A stretch of 64,000 nt of DNA from Armatimonadota bacterium (GTDB lineage: Bacteria; Armatimonadota; Zipacnadia; UBA1398; JAKPQA01). The notes under the pieces are model-generated. The model was not told where the DNA came from. It did no database searches and worked only from the letters and a program-made list of their open reading frames with translations. Location: assembly GCA_029547025.1 (NCBI GenBank), contig JAKPQA010000035.1, positions 143,880-207,879 of the forward strand, read 5' to 3'. Position numbers and translations under genes: made by a program. This document shows, piece by piece, positions 44,263 to 52,035 of the stretch. The stretch's first letter is position 1. Each line of letters begins with the position of its first letter.

Positions 44263-44324
44263 ATAACGCCAGGGAGGCTCGGCGCATCGCGCCTCCGCCC
44301 AGGCCCCTCGGCCTCCGTCCACAC

Positions 44325-44344
44325 GCCCCGCGGCACCGTGGGGC
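44325..44344 (+). terminator. Hairpin after the cyclase gene
   Basis: GCCCCGCG (44325-44332) pairs with CGTGGGGC (44337-44344) around the loop GCAC, with one G-U pair. A second weaker stem (GGAGGC at 44273-44278 with GCCTCC at 44291-44296) lies closer to the stop. Together they probably end the cyclase transcript. Confidence 0.45.
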
Positions 44345-44355
44345 ACGATTGGTCG

Positions 44356-44361
44356 TACAAT
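44356..44361 (+). promoter_or_regulatory. Candidate -10 element for the 44428 gene
   Basis: TACAAT followed by GGC, 67 bp before the ATG at 44428 and just after the cyclase terminator. It has the same TAYAATGG form as other candidate promoters in the window. No -35 is evident. Confidence 0.35.
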
Positions 44362-44427
44362 GGCCGTAGCAAGGCCCGAGCCAGCGCACACGCGGGACCA
44401 AACCGCCGGGTGGGAGGGAGCGGCTCC

Positions 44428-45510
44428 ATGCAGTGTCCACGGTGCGGTTTCACACTCTACGAACACCACTCGGCATGCCCATGGTGTGGGCACCCGATCA
44501 CGCTTCCGCCCGACACAGAGCCCGAGGCTGGCCGTGGTCACGACCTGTTGGGCCCGAGCCCGCTGCCGCCCCCGGAGCCGGCTCCCGCGCCTCCACCGCC
44601 CCATGAGCCCGGCAACGAGTCGCCGCATGTCGTGTGCTGCTTCGGTGGCGGCGCCGAAGACGGTTGGGAACCGTGCGCGGGCTTCGCGATCAGCGCCTGC
44701 CGGCGGGGGCCGATGCTCGTCATGCTGGGCGCCGCCGCGGTCGCTGTCGTGCTCGTCGCGCTGTTCGCCGTGACGGCCAGACCGCATGAGCGTGCGCCGC
44801 GGGCGGGCTCACGGCCGAGTTTGGCGGTGCGTCCCCCCGCGGCCCCCGAGCCGCCGACGGTTTCGAGCAGCGCCCTCGAGGCCGAGGTGAGCGTCACCAA
44901 CGACCGCGTTCGCATGAACGAACTGGCCCAAGCGGTAGCGGCCTACCGGCATGACACGGGGAAGTTGCCAGCAACACTCGGCGCGCTGGCGCAGCCGGAT
45001 GCTGGGTTGGCGGGGTACTGCGGGCCCTACGTGAGGGAGCTCCCCAGGGCAGCTGGGGGCCGCCGCTTTGTGTATGACGACCACACGGGAGCGGTCTCGC
45101 TCGTCGATGCCGATGGGACCCCTGTTGACTCGGCATCGCCGGCGGCGGGAGACGCGTCCCCATCGGCCTCGTCCGGCGCACGGGCGGTGGCGAATGCCCA
45201 CCTGGCCGCGCTCAGCGCCGCCGTGTCGGCCTACCAGCGTGATCACGGCGCGAACCCCCCTTCGCTCGATGCATTGTGTGAGAGCGCCGGTGGCAAGGGC
45301 CCATACCTGCGGAGATTGCCCCACCCTCCGGGGGGCGGCGACTATCGGTACACGATGGAGACCGCGACGGTCTCGTGGGGCAATCTCTCGCGCACCAACG
45401 CCACGTTGCTGCTGGACCCCGAGAAGGCCCAGTTCCCGAGCCGCGACGCGCTCTCAGGCAAGGGGCCGCTGGGCGTGAACCTGCCGCCGCTACCGACGCG
45501 TGCCAGGTGA
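44428..45510 (+). CDS. Zinc-ribbon membrane protein with two pseudopilin-like domains
   Basis: A 360-residue protein. Residues 1-22 hold a zinc ribbon (CPRCG and CPWCG), starting with the same MQCPRC as the cyclase upstream. A Pro/Ala-rich linker leads to one membrane helix near residues 95-118. Outside the membrane are two tandem copies of a domain resembling the C-terminal part of GspG pseudopilins (NELAQAVAAYRHDTGKLPATLGAL and LAALSAAVSAYQRDHGANPPSL, each split here across helices). There is no prepilin cleavage site, so it is not processed as a pilin. The ATG at 44428 follows GGGAGGGAG. The role is unknown. Confidence 0.78.
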   Translation: MQCPRCGFTLYEHHSACPWCGHPITLPPDTEPEAGRGHDLLGPSPLPPPEPAPAPPPPHEPGNESPHVVCCFGGGAEDGWEPCAGFAISACRRGPMLVMLGAAAVAVVLVALFAVTARPHERAPRAGSRPSLAVRPPAAPEPPTVSSSALEAEVSVTNDRVRMNELAQAVAAYRHDTGKLPATLGALAQPDAGLAGYCGPYVRELPRAAGGRRFVYDDHTGAVSLVDADGTPVDSASPAAGDASPSASSGARAVANAHLAALSAAVSAYQRDHGANPPSLDALCESAGGKGPYLRRLPHPPGGGDYRYTMETATVSWGNLSRTNATLLLDPEKAQFPSRDALSGKGPLGVNLPPLPTRAR

Positions 45511-45592
45511 TCCTTGCGGACGTATGCCTGCCCTGGGTATCGTGTGCCTGATCCTCGGGGAGCGCCGCTGATGTGCGAGGGGCATCGGATCC

Positions 45593-47275
45593 ATGTCAGA
45601 GGGAGAGTCATCTGGCGCCTCGGTGTGGCACCAAGGCCGGCTACTGCTCGGAGTCTCCCCCGGGGAGCCGTTCAACGCGTGCGAGCGCGTGGTCGACCGC
45701 CACTGCGCGCGCTACCCGGAGGCTACCGCCGCCATCCACCGCAACCATCACGGAGATCGCCGGGTCTTCACCTTCGAGGATCTGCGACGGGCCGTCTCCC
45801 GTTTCGCGTCTGCCCTTGACGCTTTGGGTGTGAAGCCGGGCGACCGGGTGTTCACTCTGTTGGAGCCCATGCCCGAGCTGTTCTGGTCCATTCTGGGGGC
45901 TATCCGCACGGGCGCCATCGCGGGCCCATTGTTCGCGGCGTTTGGCTCCGAGGCCATCCGCGATCGCCTCGGGGACAGTGGGGCCCGCGTGCTGATCACG
46001 CACGGGCGGCATCTGCTCAAGGTGCGTGCGGCCATTGAGGGTCTGCCGGGTCTGAAACAGGTGCTCGTCGTCGACCCGCCGGCCGACGGGTTGCGGGGGA
46101 TCGAGCGCGACCTGGCCGCGCTGCTGGCCGATGCCAGTGACGAGCGTCCGCCACACCCCACGTCGGAGCAAGACCCCATGCTGCTCCACTACAGCAGTGG
46201 AACGACGGGGAAACCGAAGGGTGTGCTTCACGTCCACGAAGCGCTGGTCGGTCACGCGGCCACGGCACGGGCCGTTCTCGACCTGAGACGCGAGGACTCC
46301 TACTGGTGTACGGCCGACCCCGGGTGGGTCACGGGCACCTCCTATGCCTTGTTCGGCCCCTGGGCGCTGGGGGTGCCGCAGATTCACTACGAAGGCGGCT
46401 TTAGCTCCAGCGCCTGGTACTCGCTGATCGAGGCGGAACGTGTCAGCGTCTGGTACACGTCACCAACGGCGCTGCGAATGCTGATGCGCGACGGGGTCGA
46501 GGCGGCTCGCGCGCACGATCTGTCCTCTCTTCGTCATATCTGCAGTGTGGGTGAGCCACTCAATCCTGAGGTGATCCGGTGGGGCCTCGAAACCTACGGG
46601 CACACCATCCGTGACACATGGTGGCAGACCGAGACCGGGTGCATGCAGATCGCCAACGCGCCCTGGCTCCCGGTGCGACCGGGGAGCATGGGGAAACCAC
46701 TCCCGGGTGTCACGGCGGCTGTGCTCGATCCGACGACGCACGAGCCCCTGCCGCCGGGCCAAGAGGGGTTGCTGGCACTCGTGCCGCCGTGGCCCTCGAT
46801 GTTCCGCACCTACTGGAACAGGCTGGACCTGTACGGTGCCCGGTTCCGCAATGGCTTCTACCTGACGGGGGATCGTGCCTACACCGACGCGGACGGCTAC
46901 TACTGGTTCGTGGGCCGCGATGATGACGTGATCAACACGTCGGGCCACTTGGTGGGCCCGTTCGAGATCGAAAGCGCCCTGCTCACCCACCCCGCTGTCG
47001 TCGAGGCGGCAGCGTTCCCGATACCCGTTGCCGATGCCGGCGAGGCCGTGGCGGCCCGGGTGGTTCTGGCCGCGGGGTCGGAGTCCTCGCGCGAGCTGAT
47101 TCGAGATCTGAAGACACTGGTGCGCCGCCAGGTGGGGCCCTACGCGGTGCCCCGCGAGGTGGTCGTCGTGGACAGGCTTCCGCGGACCCGAAGCGGCAAG
47201 ATCATGCGACGCGTCGCCCGAGCGGAGCACTTGGGTCTGCCGGTGGGGGACCTGTCGTCCCTCGATGAGTCCTAG
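45593..47275 (+). CDS. AMP-dependent acyl-CoA (acetyl-CoA-like) synthetase
   Basis: A 560-residue adenylate-forming ligase closest to acetate-CoA ligases. It shows the P-loop YSSGTTGKPKG near residue 205, WCTADPGWVTG, the A5 motif DTWWQTETG near 345, A7/A8 GDRAYTDADGYYWFVGRDDD and the catalytic Lys in RSGKIMRR near 540. It activates a carboxylate as acyl-AMP. An acyl carrier protein gene follows at 25 bp, so the acyl group could go to that carrier instead of CoA. It is about 90 residues shorter than classical Acs. The acid substrate is unknown. Confidence 0.88.
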   Translation: MSEGESSGASVWHQGRLLLGVSPGEPFNACERVVDRHCARYPEATAAIHRNHHGDRRVFTFEDLRRAVSRFASALDALGVKPGDRVFTLLEPMPELFWSILGAIRTGAIAGPLFAAFGSEAIRDRLGDSGARVLITHGRHLLKVRAAIEGLPGLKQVLVVDPPADGLRGIERDLAALLADASDERPPHPTSEQDPMLLHYSSGTTGKPKGVLHVHEALVGHAATARAVLDLRREDSYWCTADPGWVTGTSYALFGPWALGVPQIHYEGGFSSSAWYSLIEAERVSVWYTSPTALRMLMRDGVEAARAHDLSSLRHICSVGEPLNPEVIRWGLETYGHTIRDTWWQTETGCMQIANAPWLPVRPGSMGKPLPGVTAAVLDPTTHEPLPPGQEGLLALVPPWPSMFRTYWNRLDLYGARFRNGFYLTGDRAYTDADGYYWFVGRDDDVINTSGHLVGPFEIESALLTHPAVVEAAAFPIPVADAGEAVAARVVLAAGSESSRELIRDLKTLVRRQVGPYAVPREVVVVDRLPRTRSGKIMRRVARAEHLGLPVGDLSSLDES

Positions 47276-47299
47276 CCTGCACTGAGGAGTCGATTCCAC

Positions 47300-47551
47300 T
47301 TGGACGAATGGAAACAGAAGCTGCTGGAGTACATCCGCGATCATCTGGCTCAGGACCCATCGCAGGTCACGTCGACGGACCAGCCCCTCATCTCGACAGG
47401 GATCATGGACAGCTTTGCCCTGGTCGAGTTGTCGGTGTTCATCGAGGAGGAGTTTGGCGTCTCGGTGCCCGACCCTGAGATGACGGCGGAGCACTTCGAC
47501 ACCATCGACCTGGGCGTCGCCACCATCGCTCGGTTCGCCGACGACGCGTGA
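47300..47551 (+). CDS. Acyl carrier protein
   Basis: An 83-residue four-helix carrier. The phosphopantetheine Ser is in GIMDSFALVEL near residue 38. The sequence diverges from fatty-acid AcpP (no DSLD motif) and resembles carriers paired with stand-alone adenylating enzymes such as the D-Ala carrier. The start is TTG with GAGGAG upstream. It lies 24 bp after the synthetase stop and is probably its partner. Confidence 0.85.
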   Translation: MDEWKQKLLEYIRDHLAQDPSQVTSTDQPLISTGIMDSFALVELSVFIEEEFGVSVPDPEMTAEHFDTIDLGVATIARFADDA

Positions 47552-47609
47552 CGCGGGGCAGCGGAGGCGCGAGTGCGGGGCGTTTGGTCATGAAGTCCGC
47601 GGGACGCGG

Positions 47610-47615
47610 TACAAT
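47610..47615 (+). promoter_or_regulatory. Candidate -10 element for the PqqD-kinase-B2 cassette
   Basis: TACAAT followed by GGG, 38 bp before the ATG at 47648 and after the acyl carrier gene. A weak TTGGTC lies 20 bp upstream. It suggests that the three-gene cassette is transcribed separately from the ligase genes. Confidence 0.35.
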
Positions 47616-47647
47616 GGGCGTCAGCTGTTCCCGTGGACGGTGGTGCC

Positions 47648-47932
47648 ATGATCGGCGTCGACAGCCATCTCCGCCCAAAGCCTGACGTGATCGTCACCGA
47701 CCTGGACGATGAGGCCGTGCTGCTCGATATGGAGGCGAAGCGCTACTTCGGGCTCAACGACACCGGTCTCGTCGTGTGGCGCACGGTCGCCCAGGGGGGT
47801 ACCCCCGGCGATGCCGCTTCGGCGCTGGTGCGCGAGTTCGAGGTCACCGAAGCGGAGGCGCTGGAGTCCACCCTTGACCTGTGCGGCGACCTGGTCGAGG
47901 CGGGTCTGCTCGTCCCTGTCGAGGCACGGTGA
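47648..47932 (+). CDS. PqqD-family peptide chaperone (RiPP recognition element)
   Basis: A 94-residue winged-helix protein of the PqqD/lasso B1 type, which binds the leader of a ribosomally made peptide and presents it to modifying enzymes. The family pattern is clear: VLLDMEAKRYFGLNDTGLVVW, then an acidic helix VREFEVTEAEALESTL and VEAGLLV at the end. The ATG at 47648 is chosen over GTG at 47633. It is followed after 6 bp by the kinase-like gene and then by the B2-type protease gene. Confidence 0.85.
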   Translation: MIGVDSHLRPKPDVIVTDLDDEAVLLDMEAKRYFGLNDTGLVVWRTVAQGGTPGDAASALVREFEVTEAEALESTLDLCGDLVEAGLLVPVEAR

Positions 47933-47938
47933 CCGGCG

Positions 47939-48886
47939 GTGGGTCTGGCGTCGCTGTGCACGGACTTCCACGGCGTGACGCTTGAGGTATCCGCTGATCG
48001 CGCCGACGTTCTGGTCGCCGTCCGCCCCGGGCTGTCGCGACTGCCGGGGGGCTCGGGTGCCACCGGTGTCCGCATCGCGCTGCGTGACTGCCGCCAGGTG
48101 CCCACCCCACACACCTCATCACGCCTGTTCCGCCACGGCGGCGTGCAGGGGCTCCAGGATGGCGCGGCCCTCTGGCTCGTCGCCGACGGCTGCGCCGTGC
48201 GAATCGACGAGCACGCCACGGAGGCCTCGGGCTGGGTTACCCCCGCCGCGCGCGGCGACGGCGTTTCTGAGGTGGTTCACCTCGCCCTGCTGGAGCTGCT
48301 CCGCCGGCGAGGGCTCTATCACGTGCATGCCGCGTGTGTCGTGTCGGAGGCGGGCGCCGTGCTACTGCCAGCCGACGGGCGGGCGGGGAAGACGACGCTG
48401 ACACTGGCCGCGCTTCGGGCAGGCTGGCGCCTGGTCGGCGACGACGCCGTGTGGCTGCGCGACGGACCGGACGGCATCCAGGCGCTCGCGTGGCCCGAGC
48501 CGCTCCATGTCGAGCGTGAGACGGCGCACCGCCTCGGCCTGACGGACTCCCTGGGCGCTCCCGCGTCCGCGGGGAGATGGGAGCTCGATCCGGAGAGGGC
48601 ATTCCCTGGCTCGTGTGTGGCCTCGGCCCGCCCCATCGCGGTCGTGTTCCCCGTCATCGCCGCGACTGAGACGTCGGGGCTGACGTCGCTGGGCCGCGCT
48701 GAGGCCCTGGCTCGCCTGCTGCGCCAGAGCCCTCTGTTGTTCACACACCTCGAGCGCGCTGGCGGGCACCTGGCCGTCCTGCGGAGGCTCGTCACTCAGT
48801 GCCGTTGTGCCGAGCTCCGGTCCGGCGCAGAGGTCCTCTCCGGCGTTCTTCCCGAGGCGCTCCGGGCCGGGTTGGGTCTGTCGTGA
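47939..48886 (+). CDS. HPr-kinase-like ATPase of a RiPP cassette
   Basis: A 315-residue protein with an HprK-like kinase fold. The P-loop ADGRAGKTTLTLAAL lies near residue 146. A His just before it (GLYHVHAACVV) and an acidic pair after it (WRLVGDDAVWL) follow the HprK-related family seen with PqqD and lasso B2 genes, where some members phosphorylate the product peptide. The P-loop has Asp-Gly-Arg in place of the usual Gly-x-Ser-Gly, so ATP binding may be altered. The start is GTG and the stop overlaps the next gene as GTGA. No precursor gene is obvious. Confidence 0.75.
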   Translation: MGLASLCTDFHGVTLEVSADRADVLVAVRPGLSRLPGGSGATGVRIALRDCRQVPTPHTSSRLFRHGGVQGLQDGAALWLVADGCAVRIDEHATEASGWVTPAARGDGVSEVVHLALLELLRRRGLYHVHAACVVSEAGAVLLPADGRAGKTTLTLAALRAGWRLVGDDAVWLRDGPDGIQALAWPEPLHVERETAHRLGLTDSLGAPASAGRWELDPERAFPGSCVASARPIAVVFPVIAATETSGLTSLGRAEALARLLRQSPLLFTHLERAGGHLAVLRRLVTQCRCAELRSGAEVLSGVLPEALRAGLGLS

Positions 48887-49299
48887 CTCTCTGGGGCCGC
48901 TTCGGGAGCAGGCTCGAGGCGGCCGCATTACTGCTTGTGGCCGGCCCCGCGTACCGCCTACTGCCGACGAACACCTTTCTCCGATGGTGGACTCCCCCGC
49001 CACGGCGGCGGTGTGGCATGCGGGTGGTCGACGTTGACGGCCTCGCCCGCGCCGTCGACGACGTCCTCGCCGTGAGCCGCCGCCGGAACTGCCTGACTCG
49101 ATCCCTGATGCTCTACCGCATGTTGCGGCGTCGTGGGGTGGAGGTAGAACTGCGGATCGGTGTTCGCCGCGAGGGCGCGGAGGGGATCGCCGGACATGCG
49201 TGGTTGCTCCTCGATGGCAGCCCCTGTTGCCCCTATGGACCAGATCCGTCGGGCTATGTCGTGACGCTGGACTACCCGAACGAGGGCCCTGACCACTGA
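48883..49299 (+). CDS. Lasso peptide B2-type transglutaminase-fold protease
   Basis: A 138-residue protein of the Transglut_core3/lasso B2 family, cysteine proteases that cut the leader from a precursor peptide. The catalytic Cys is in RRNCLTRSLMLYRMLRRRG near residue 68 and the His in AGHAWLLLDG near residue 105. A hydrophobic N-terminal helix is present. It is coupled to the kinase-like gene by a GTGA overlap. An asparagine-synthetase-like lasso cyclase is absent from the window, so the product may be linear or the cyclase may be elsewhere. Confidence 0.85.
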   Translation: MTLWGRFGSRLEAAALLLVAGPAYRLLPTNTFLRWWTPPPRRRCGMRVVDVDGLARAVDDVLAVSRRRNCLTRSLMLYRMLRRRGVEVELRIGVRREGAEGIAGHAWLLLDGSPCCPYGPDPSGYVVTLDYPNEGPDH

Positions 49300-49317
49300 A
49301 AGGCCCATGGCGGAGAG

Positions 49318-49340
49318 ACTGGCGGGGACCCGCTGCCAGT
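49318..49340. terminator. Hairpin between the convergent B2 and PEP-CTERM genes
   Basis: ACTGGC (49318-49323) pairs with GCCAGT (49335-49340), with an inner GCGGG/CCCGC possibility. It is placed between two converging genes and could act on both strands. Confidence 0.35.
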
Positions 49341-49390
49341 GGCAACGAGCCCCCACGCCGATCTATCCCCCGTCTTGGGTCTGCGGGCGC

Positions 49391-50392
49391 CTATTGGCTG
49401 CGCCGACGGACGCGCCGGGCCACGAGGCCCGCGCCGGCAACCGCAAGCAGTGCCGCGGTGGCCGGCTCCGGCGTCTTCAGCCGGCCGTCGTCGTTGAGGC
49501 AGCTTTCGGTCCAGGAGACGTTCTGAATGCCGTTCGAGAGCCAGTTGCCGTCGATGTTCACGGCAAAGGCGTAGGTCTTGCTCGACGAACCGCTGCCGTC
49601 GCCCCATGTACCGAAGATCGGGTTGAGGCCCGTGAACTGGTCGCCGGCGAGCTCCCAGGAGGAGTCGCCGGATCCGTAGACATAGTTGCTGCCCCACACC
49701 TGATCCGTGTTCACGCCGGGCTTGTAGCCCTGGGTCCGCTTCGAGCTCTTTGTCGGATCCGTTCCGCCGTAGTTGGTGCCGTTGTCGGTCCACGGGTTGC
49801 GCCTGTCGGCCCCGTACAGGTCACGGCCATCCCAGCCATAGCCCCAGTCGGGGTTGGCCTCAACGTGACCCGCCTGTTTGCCGCCCAGCTTGATCCCCAG
49901 CTCCGACGTGTTCAGTCCGGACGTTATGGTGCCATAGGTTGAACCCCACTCCCACGAATCCTCGACGTTGATGGCCAAGTCGCCGATGACTGTGTTGTTC
50001 TCGCGGCTGCCATGGCTGGTGATTCCCATTACATACCAGTCGTTGGTTGCGGCGTCGTAGGCGGCCAGGAGGGCCTCGATGTCATAGAGCTCCCCGCCGC
50101 TTGGTTCGTTGTCGGACGCGCTGGGCAGCTTGTTGTAGTCCGAGACGTTGTAGTAGACCTCCAGCCCGTCGTAGAGGTAGAAACCCTCTCCGGCCAGGCT
50201 GGTGCCCCCATGGTTGAAGGAGAGATGCCGGCCTGACGACGAGCCGGCCGCCCAGCCGCTGTCGAGAACCACGCTCAGACCCCAGTCAATGAGCCACCCA
50301 CCAGACGCGGTGAAGCTTTCTGTGATACTCGCCTGTGCCGCCACGGCCCCGAGCAGAATGCTCAGGACGACAACCGCGCGCAACTTGCGCAC
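49391..50392 (-). CDS. PEP-CTERM surface protein
   Basis: A 333-residue exported protein with an N-terminal signal peptide (ending near VAAQAS), a Gly/Ser/Asn/Trp-rich beta domain (repeated GSNYVYGSGD-like turns) and a C-terminal PEP-CTERM sorting tag. The tag consists of PEPATAA, a short hydrophobic helix and RRVRRRS. In other bacteria exosortase removes this tag and the protein reaches the surface or matrix. No exosortase is in the window. The start is GTG at 50392 after GGAGGGG; the frame is open upstream but the signal peptide fixes the start. The leader RNA looks structured. Confidence 0.88.
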   Translation of the reverse strand: MRKLRAVVVLSILLGAVAAQASITESFTASGGWLIDWGLSVVLDSGWAAGSSSGRHLSFNHGGTSLAGEGFYLYDGLEVYYNVSDYNKLPSASDNEPSGGELYDIEALLAAYDAATNDWYVMGITSHGSRENNTVIGDLAINVEDSWEWGSTYGTITSGLNTSELGIKLGGKQAGHVEANPDWGYGWDGRDLYGADRRNPWTDNGTNYGGTDPTKSSKRTQGYKPGVNTDQVWGSNYVYGSGDSSWELAGDQFTGLNPIFGTWGDGSGSSSKTYAFAVNIDGNWLSNGIQNVSWTESCLNDDGRLKTPEPATAALLAVAGAGLVARRVRRRSQ

Positions 50393-50420
50393 TCTGCCAC
50401 CCCTCCAGTTCCGTTCAACT

Positions 50421-50488
50421 CCGCCCGCCCTGCAACGCAGGGAGGCCAAGCGGTAGCCAGCGGTGGCCCAGCAGACCAGAGCGGGCGG
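50421..50488 (-). promoter_or_regulatory. Candidate structured 5' leader of the PEP-CTERM gene
   Basis: On the minus strand an outer stem (CCGCCCGC, 50488-50481, with GCGGGCGG, 50428-50421) encloses two hairpins: GGCCA/TGGCC (50468-50464 with 50448-50444) and CCTGC/GCAGG (50441-50437 with 50433-50429, loop GTT). This makes a three-way junction ending about 20 bp before the ribosome site. The rest of the 406-bp gap (50393-50798) holds no gene that I can support. Confidence 0.4.
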
Positions 50489-50783
50489 TACAGCCCGATG
50501 ATGTCCATACTGAGTCACCACAGGAGTACTTCCACAGCTGGGAGGCCATCGGGCGCAGGTGGGGCGTATTCGTCGCGCCTTTCGTCTGCGGCCACCGACC
50601 ACGGGCGGCGGGTCTTGGCCTGATGTCTGGCACGCACCCGCTTGGGGTCCGCGGCCAAGGGGGCACACGACGCTGAAGCCGGCGGCAACGCGGGGTTGCG
50701 GGCGAGGGCGTGTGGAGGACCCCTACCCGGCGCAGGCCTGCAGCGACTCGCCCGCGGCCTTCCGGCGCTGCGCCAGGCTGCGC

Positions 50784-50789
50784 TATAAT
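50784..50789 (+). promoter_or_regulatory. -10 element giving a near-leaderless mRNA
   Basis: A perfect TATAAT followed by GGC ends 9 bp before the GTG start at 50799. A normal start site 6-8 bp downstream of the hexamer would put the 5' end within a few bases of the GTG. A weak TTCCGG lies 18 bp upstream. Confidence 0.5.
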
Positions 50790-50798
50790 GGCTCCACC

Positions 50799-51293
50799 GT
50801 GTGGCCCTTTGACCTTCGTCGCAGGAAACAGGGCAAGCTCTCCGTCACCCGTGAGGCGTCGTTCGCCGCACGGCCGGTCCGCAATCCCGTGGTGGAATGG
50901 GATTCCAGCAGCGAAGGCCCTGACCTCATGCTTACCATTCCCCGCCGCAGGAGCGCCCGCGCCAACGTGCTGGCCTGGATGTTCGGGGTGCCGGACGAGC
51001 GTAAGCTGGTTCTGGACGAGATGGGTTCGTTCGTGTGGCGGCAGTGTGACGGCGAGCACAGCGTGCAGGACCTGGTGGCTGAGCTCGTGCGTCAGTACCG
51101 TCTCAGTCAGCGGGAAGCCACCGTGTCGCTCACCACGTACCTGCGGACCCTGGGGCGCAGAAACCTGGTTGCCTTCGCGGTGGACCGGTCACTGCTGGAG
51201 CCGGCGCCGGTACCGGGCGAGCAGAAGGAGGCCAGCGGCACGGGGGAGAAGGGGAAGCACCGCAGGCACCGAAGGAGCCGGCGAACGTCGTAG
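50799..51293 (+). CDS. PqqD-domain protein with basic tail
   Basis: A 164-residue protein. After about 45 residues of basic N-terminus (WPFDLRRRKQGKLSV) comes a PqqD-like winged helix (about residues 65-130): VLDEMGSFVWRQCDG, VQDLVAELVRQYRLS and LRTLGRRNLVAF. The C-terminus is Pro/Glu-rich and ends in a run of Lys, Arg and His (KHRRHRRSRRTS). The start is GTG, preceded at 9 bp by TATAAT and by no ribosome site. It lies 64 bp upstream of an FtsX-type permease and a LolD-type ATPase, so it may present a peptide or lipoprotein to that transporter. It is the second PqqD-like gene in 3 kb. Confidence 0.75.
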   Translation: MWPFDLRRRKQGKLSVTREASFAARPVRNPVVEWDSSSEGPDLMLTIPRRRSARANVLAWMFGVPDERKLVLDEMGSFVWRQCDGEHSVQDLVAELVRQYRLSQREATVSLTTYLRTLGRRNLVAFAVDRSLLEPAPVPGEQKEASGTGEKGKHRRHRRSRRTS

Positions 51294-51357
51294 GACTCCG
51301 ACTGCGCGGCACGCCTTGGCGCGCCGCGGTCTGGCGCCGCACCGAGGAGTTGGGTGG

Positions 51358-51981
51358 ATGTCCGCAAAGGCACAGGGGGCCAATGAGTTTCGCGTTGGCC
51401 GCGTTGAGCTCCCGTGGAGCACGGCATTCTCCATCAGCAAGAAGAACATCATGGTGCGATTTGGCCGGGCGATGATCACCGCTGCGGGCATCATGCTCGG
51501 CATTGCGTTCCTGGTATCCGTGTTCACCTCCAAGGCGATCCTGATGGGCTCCGGCGAGCCCCCCAGCCCCGAGCAGGAGACCCGGCAGACGTGGCTCATC
51601 GTCATGTCGCTGCTCGTGTGCAGTGTCGGGATCTGCAACTCGATGTTCATGTCGGTCACCGAGCGGTTCCGGGAGATCGGAACGATGAAGTGCCTTGGGG
51701 CCGTGGATGCATTCGTGGTGAAGCTGTTCCTCCTCGAGTCCGGCATGTTGGGTCTCCTGGGCTCTCTCATCGGGGCGATAGCGGGTTTCCTGGTCGTCTG
51801 TGTGGTTCATCTGCTCAAACGCCAGCTCGGCCAGATCGCGAGTATGGACTGGGCCTACTTTGGTATGGGATTGGTCGAGGCACTGGTGATCGGCATGCTC
51901 CTCTCGATGGCCGCCACCATCGCGCCGGCCGTGAAGGCCGCCCGGCTGCCGCCTGCGGCCGCATTGCGTACGGACGTATAG
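51358..51981 (+). CDS. Minimal FtsX-type ABC permease
   Basis: A 207-residue membrane protein with four helices (near residues 37-57, 78-98, 120-150 and 170-195). It contains the FtsX/MacB signature segment MFMSVTERFREIGTMKCLGA between helices 2 and 3. The large extracytoplasmic domain normally present between helices 1 and 2 is missing, leaving only about 20 residues. The ATG follows GAGGAG. The LolD-type ATPase gene comes 54 bp later. In MacB/LolCDE systems such permeases work by a mechanical pull across the membrane rather than by forming a channel. Confidence 0.82.
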   Translation: MSAKAQGANEFRVGRVELPWSTAFSISKKNIMVRFGRAMITAAGIMLGIAFLVSVFTSKAILMGSGEPPSPEQETRQTWLIVMSLLVCSVGICNSMFMSVTERFREIGTMKCLGAVDAFVVKLFLLESGMLGLLGSLIGAIAGFLVVCVVHLLKRQLGQIASMDWAYFGMGLVEALVIGMLLSMAATIAPAVKAARLPPAAALRTDV

Positions 51982-52035
51982 CCCCGCGGGGCCCCCGCGG
52001 GTCGAGAGTGGACATCCGTGTGACGGAGGTTCTCG

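Noticed and set aside
47590..47690. A 32-codon frame (MKSAGRGTMG...) as a lasso-type precursor
   Set aside because: It overlaps the PqqD gene start, lacks a recognisable leader and a core with Gly1 and ring Asp/Glu, and has no ribosome site.
50429..50450. A sigma54-like GG...GC promoter in the PEP-CTERM leader (TGGC...TTGCA on the minus strand)
   Set aside because: The GG to GC spacing is 2 bp too long for sigma54, and the bases form part of the leader hairpins.
50421..50488. c-di-GMP (GEMM) riboswitch in the PEP-CTERM leader
   Set aside because: A three-way junction is possible, but the conserved GEMM core sequences are not present.
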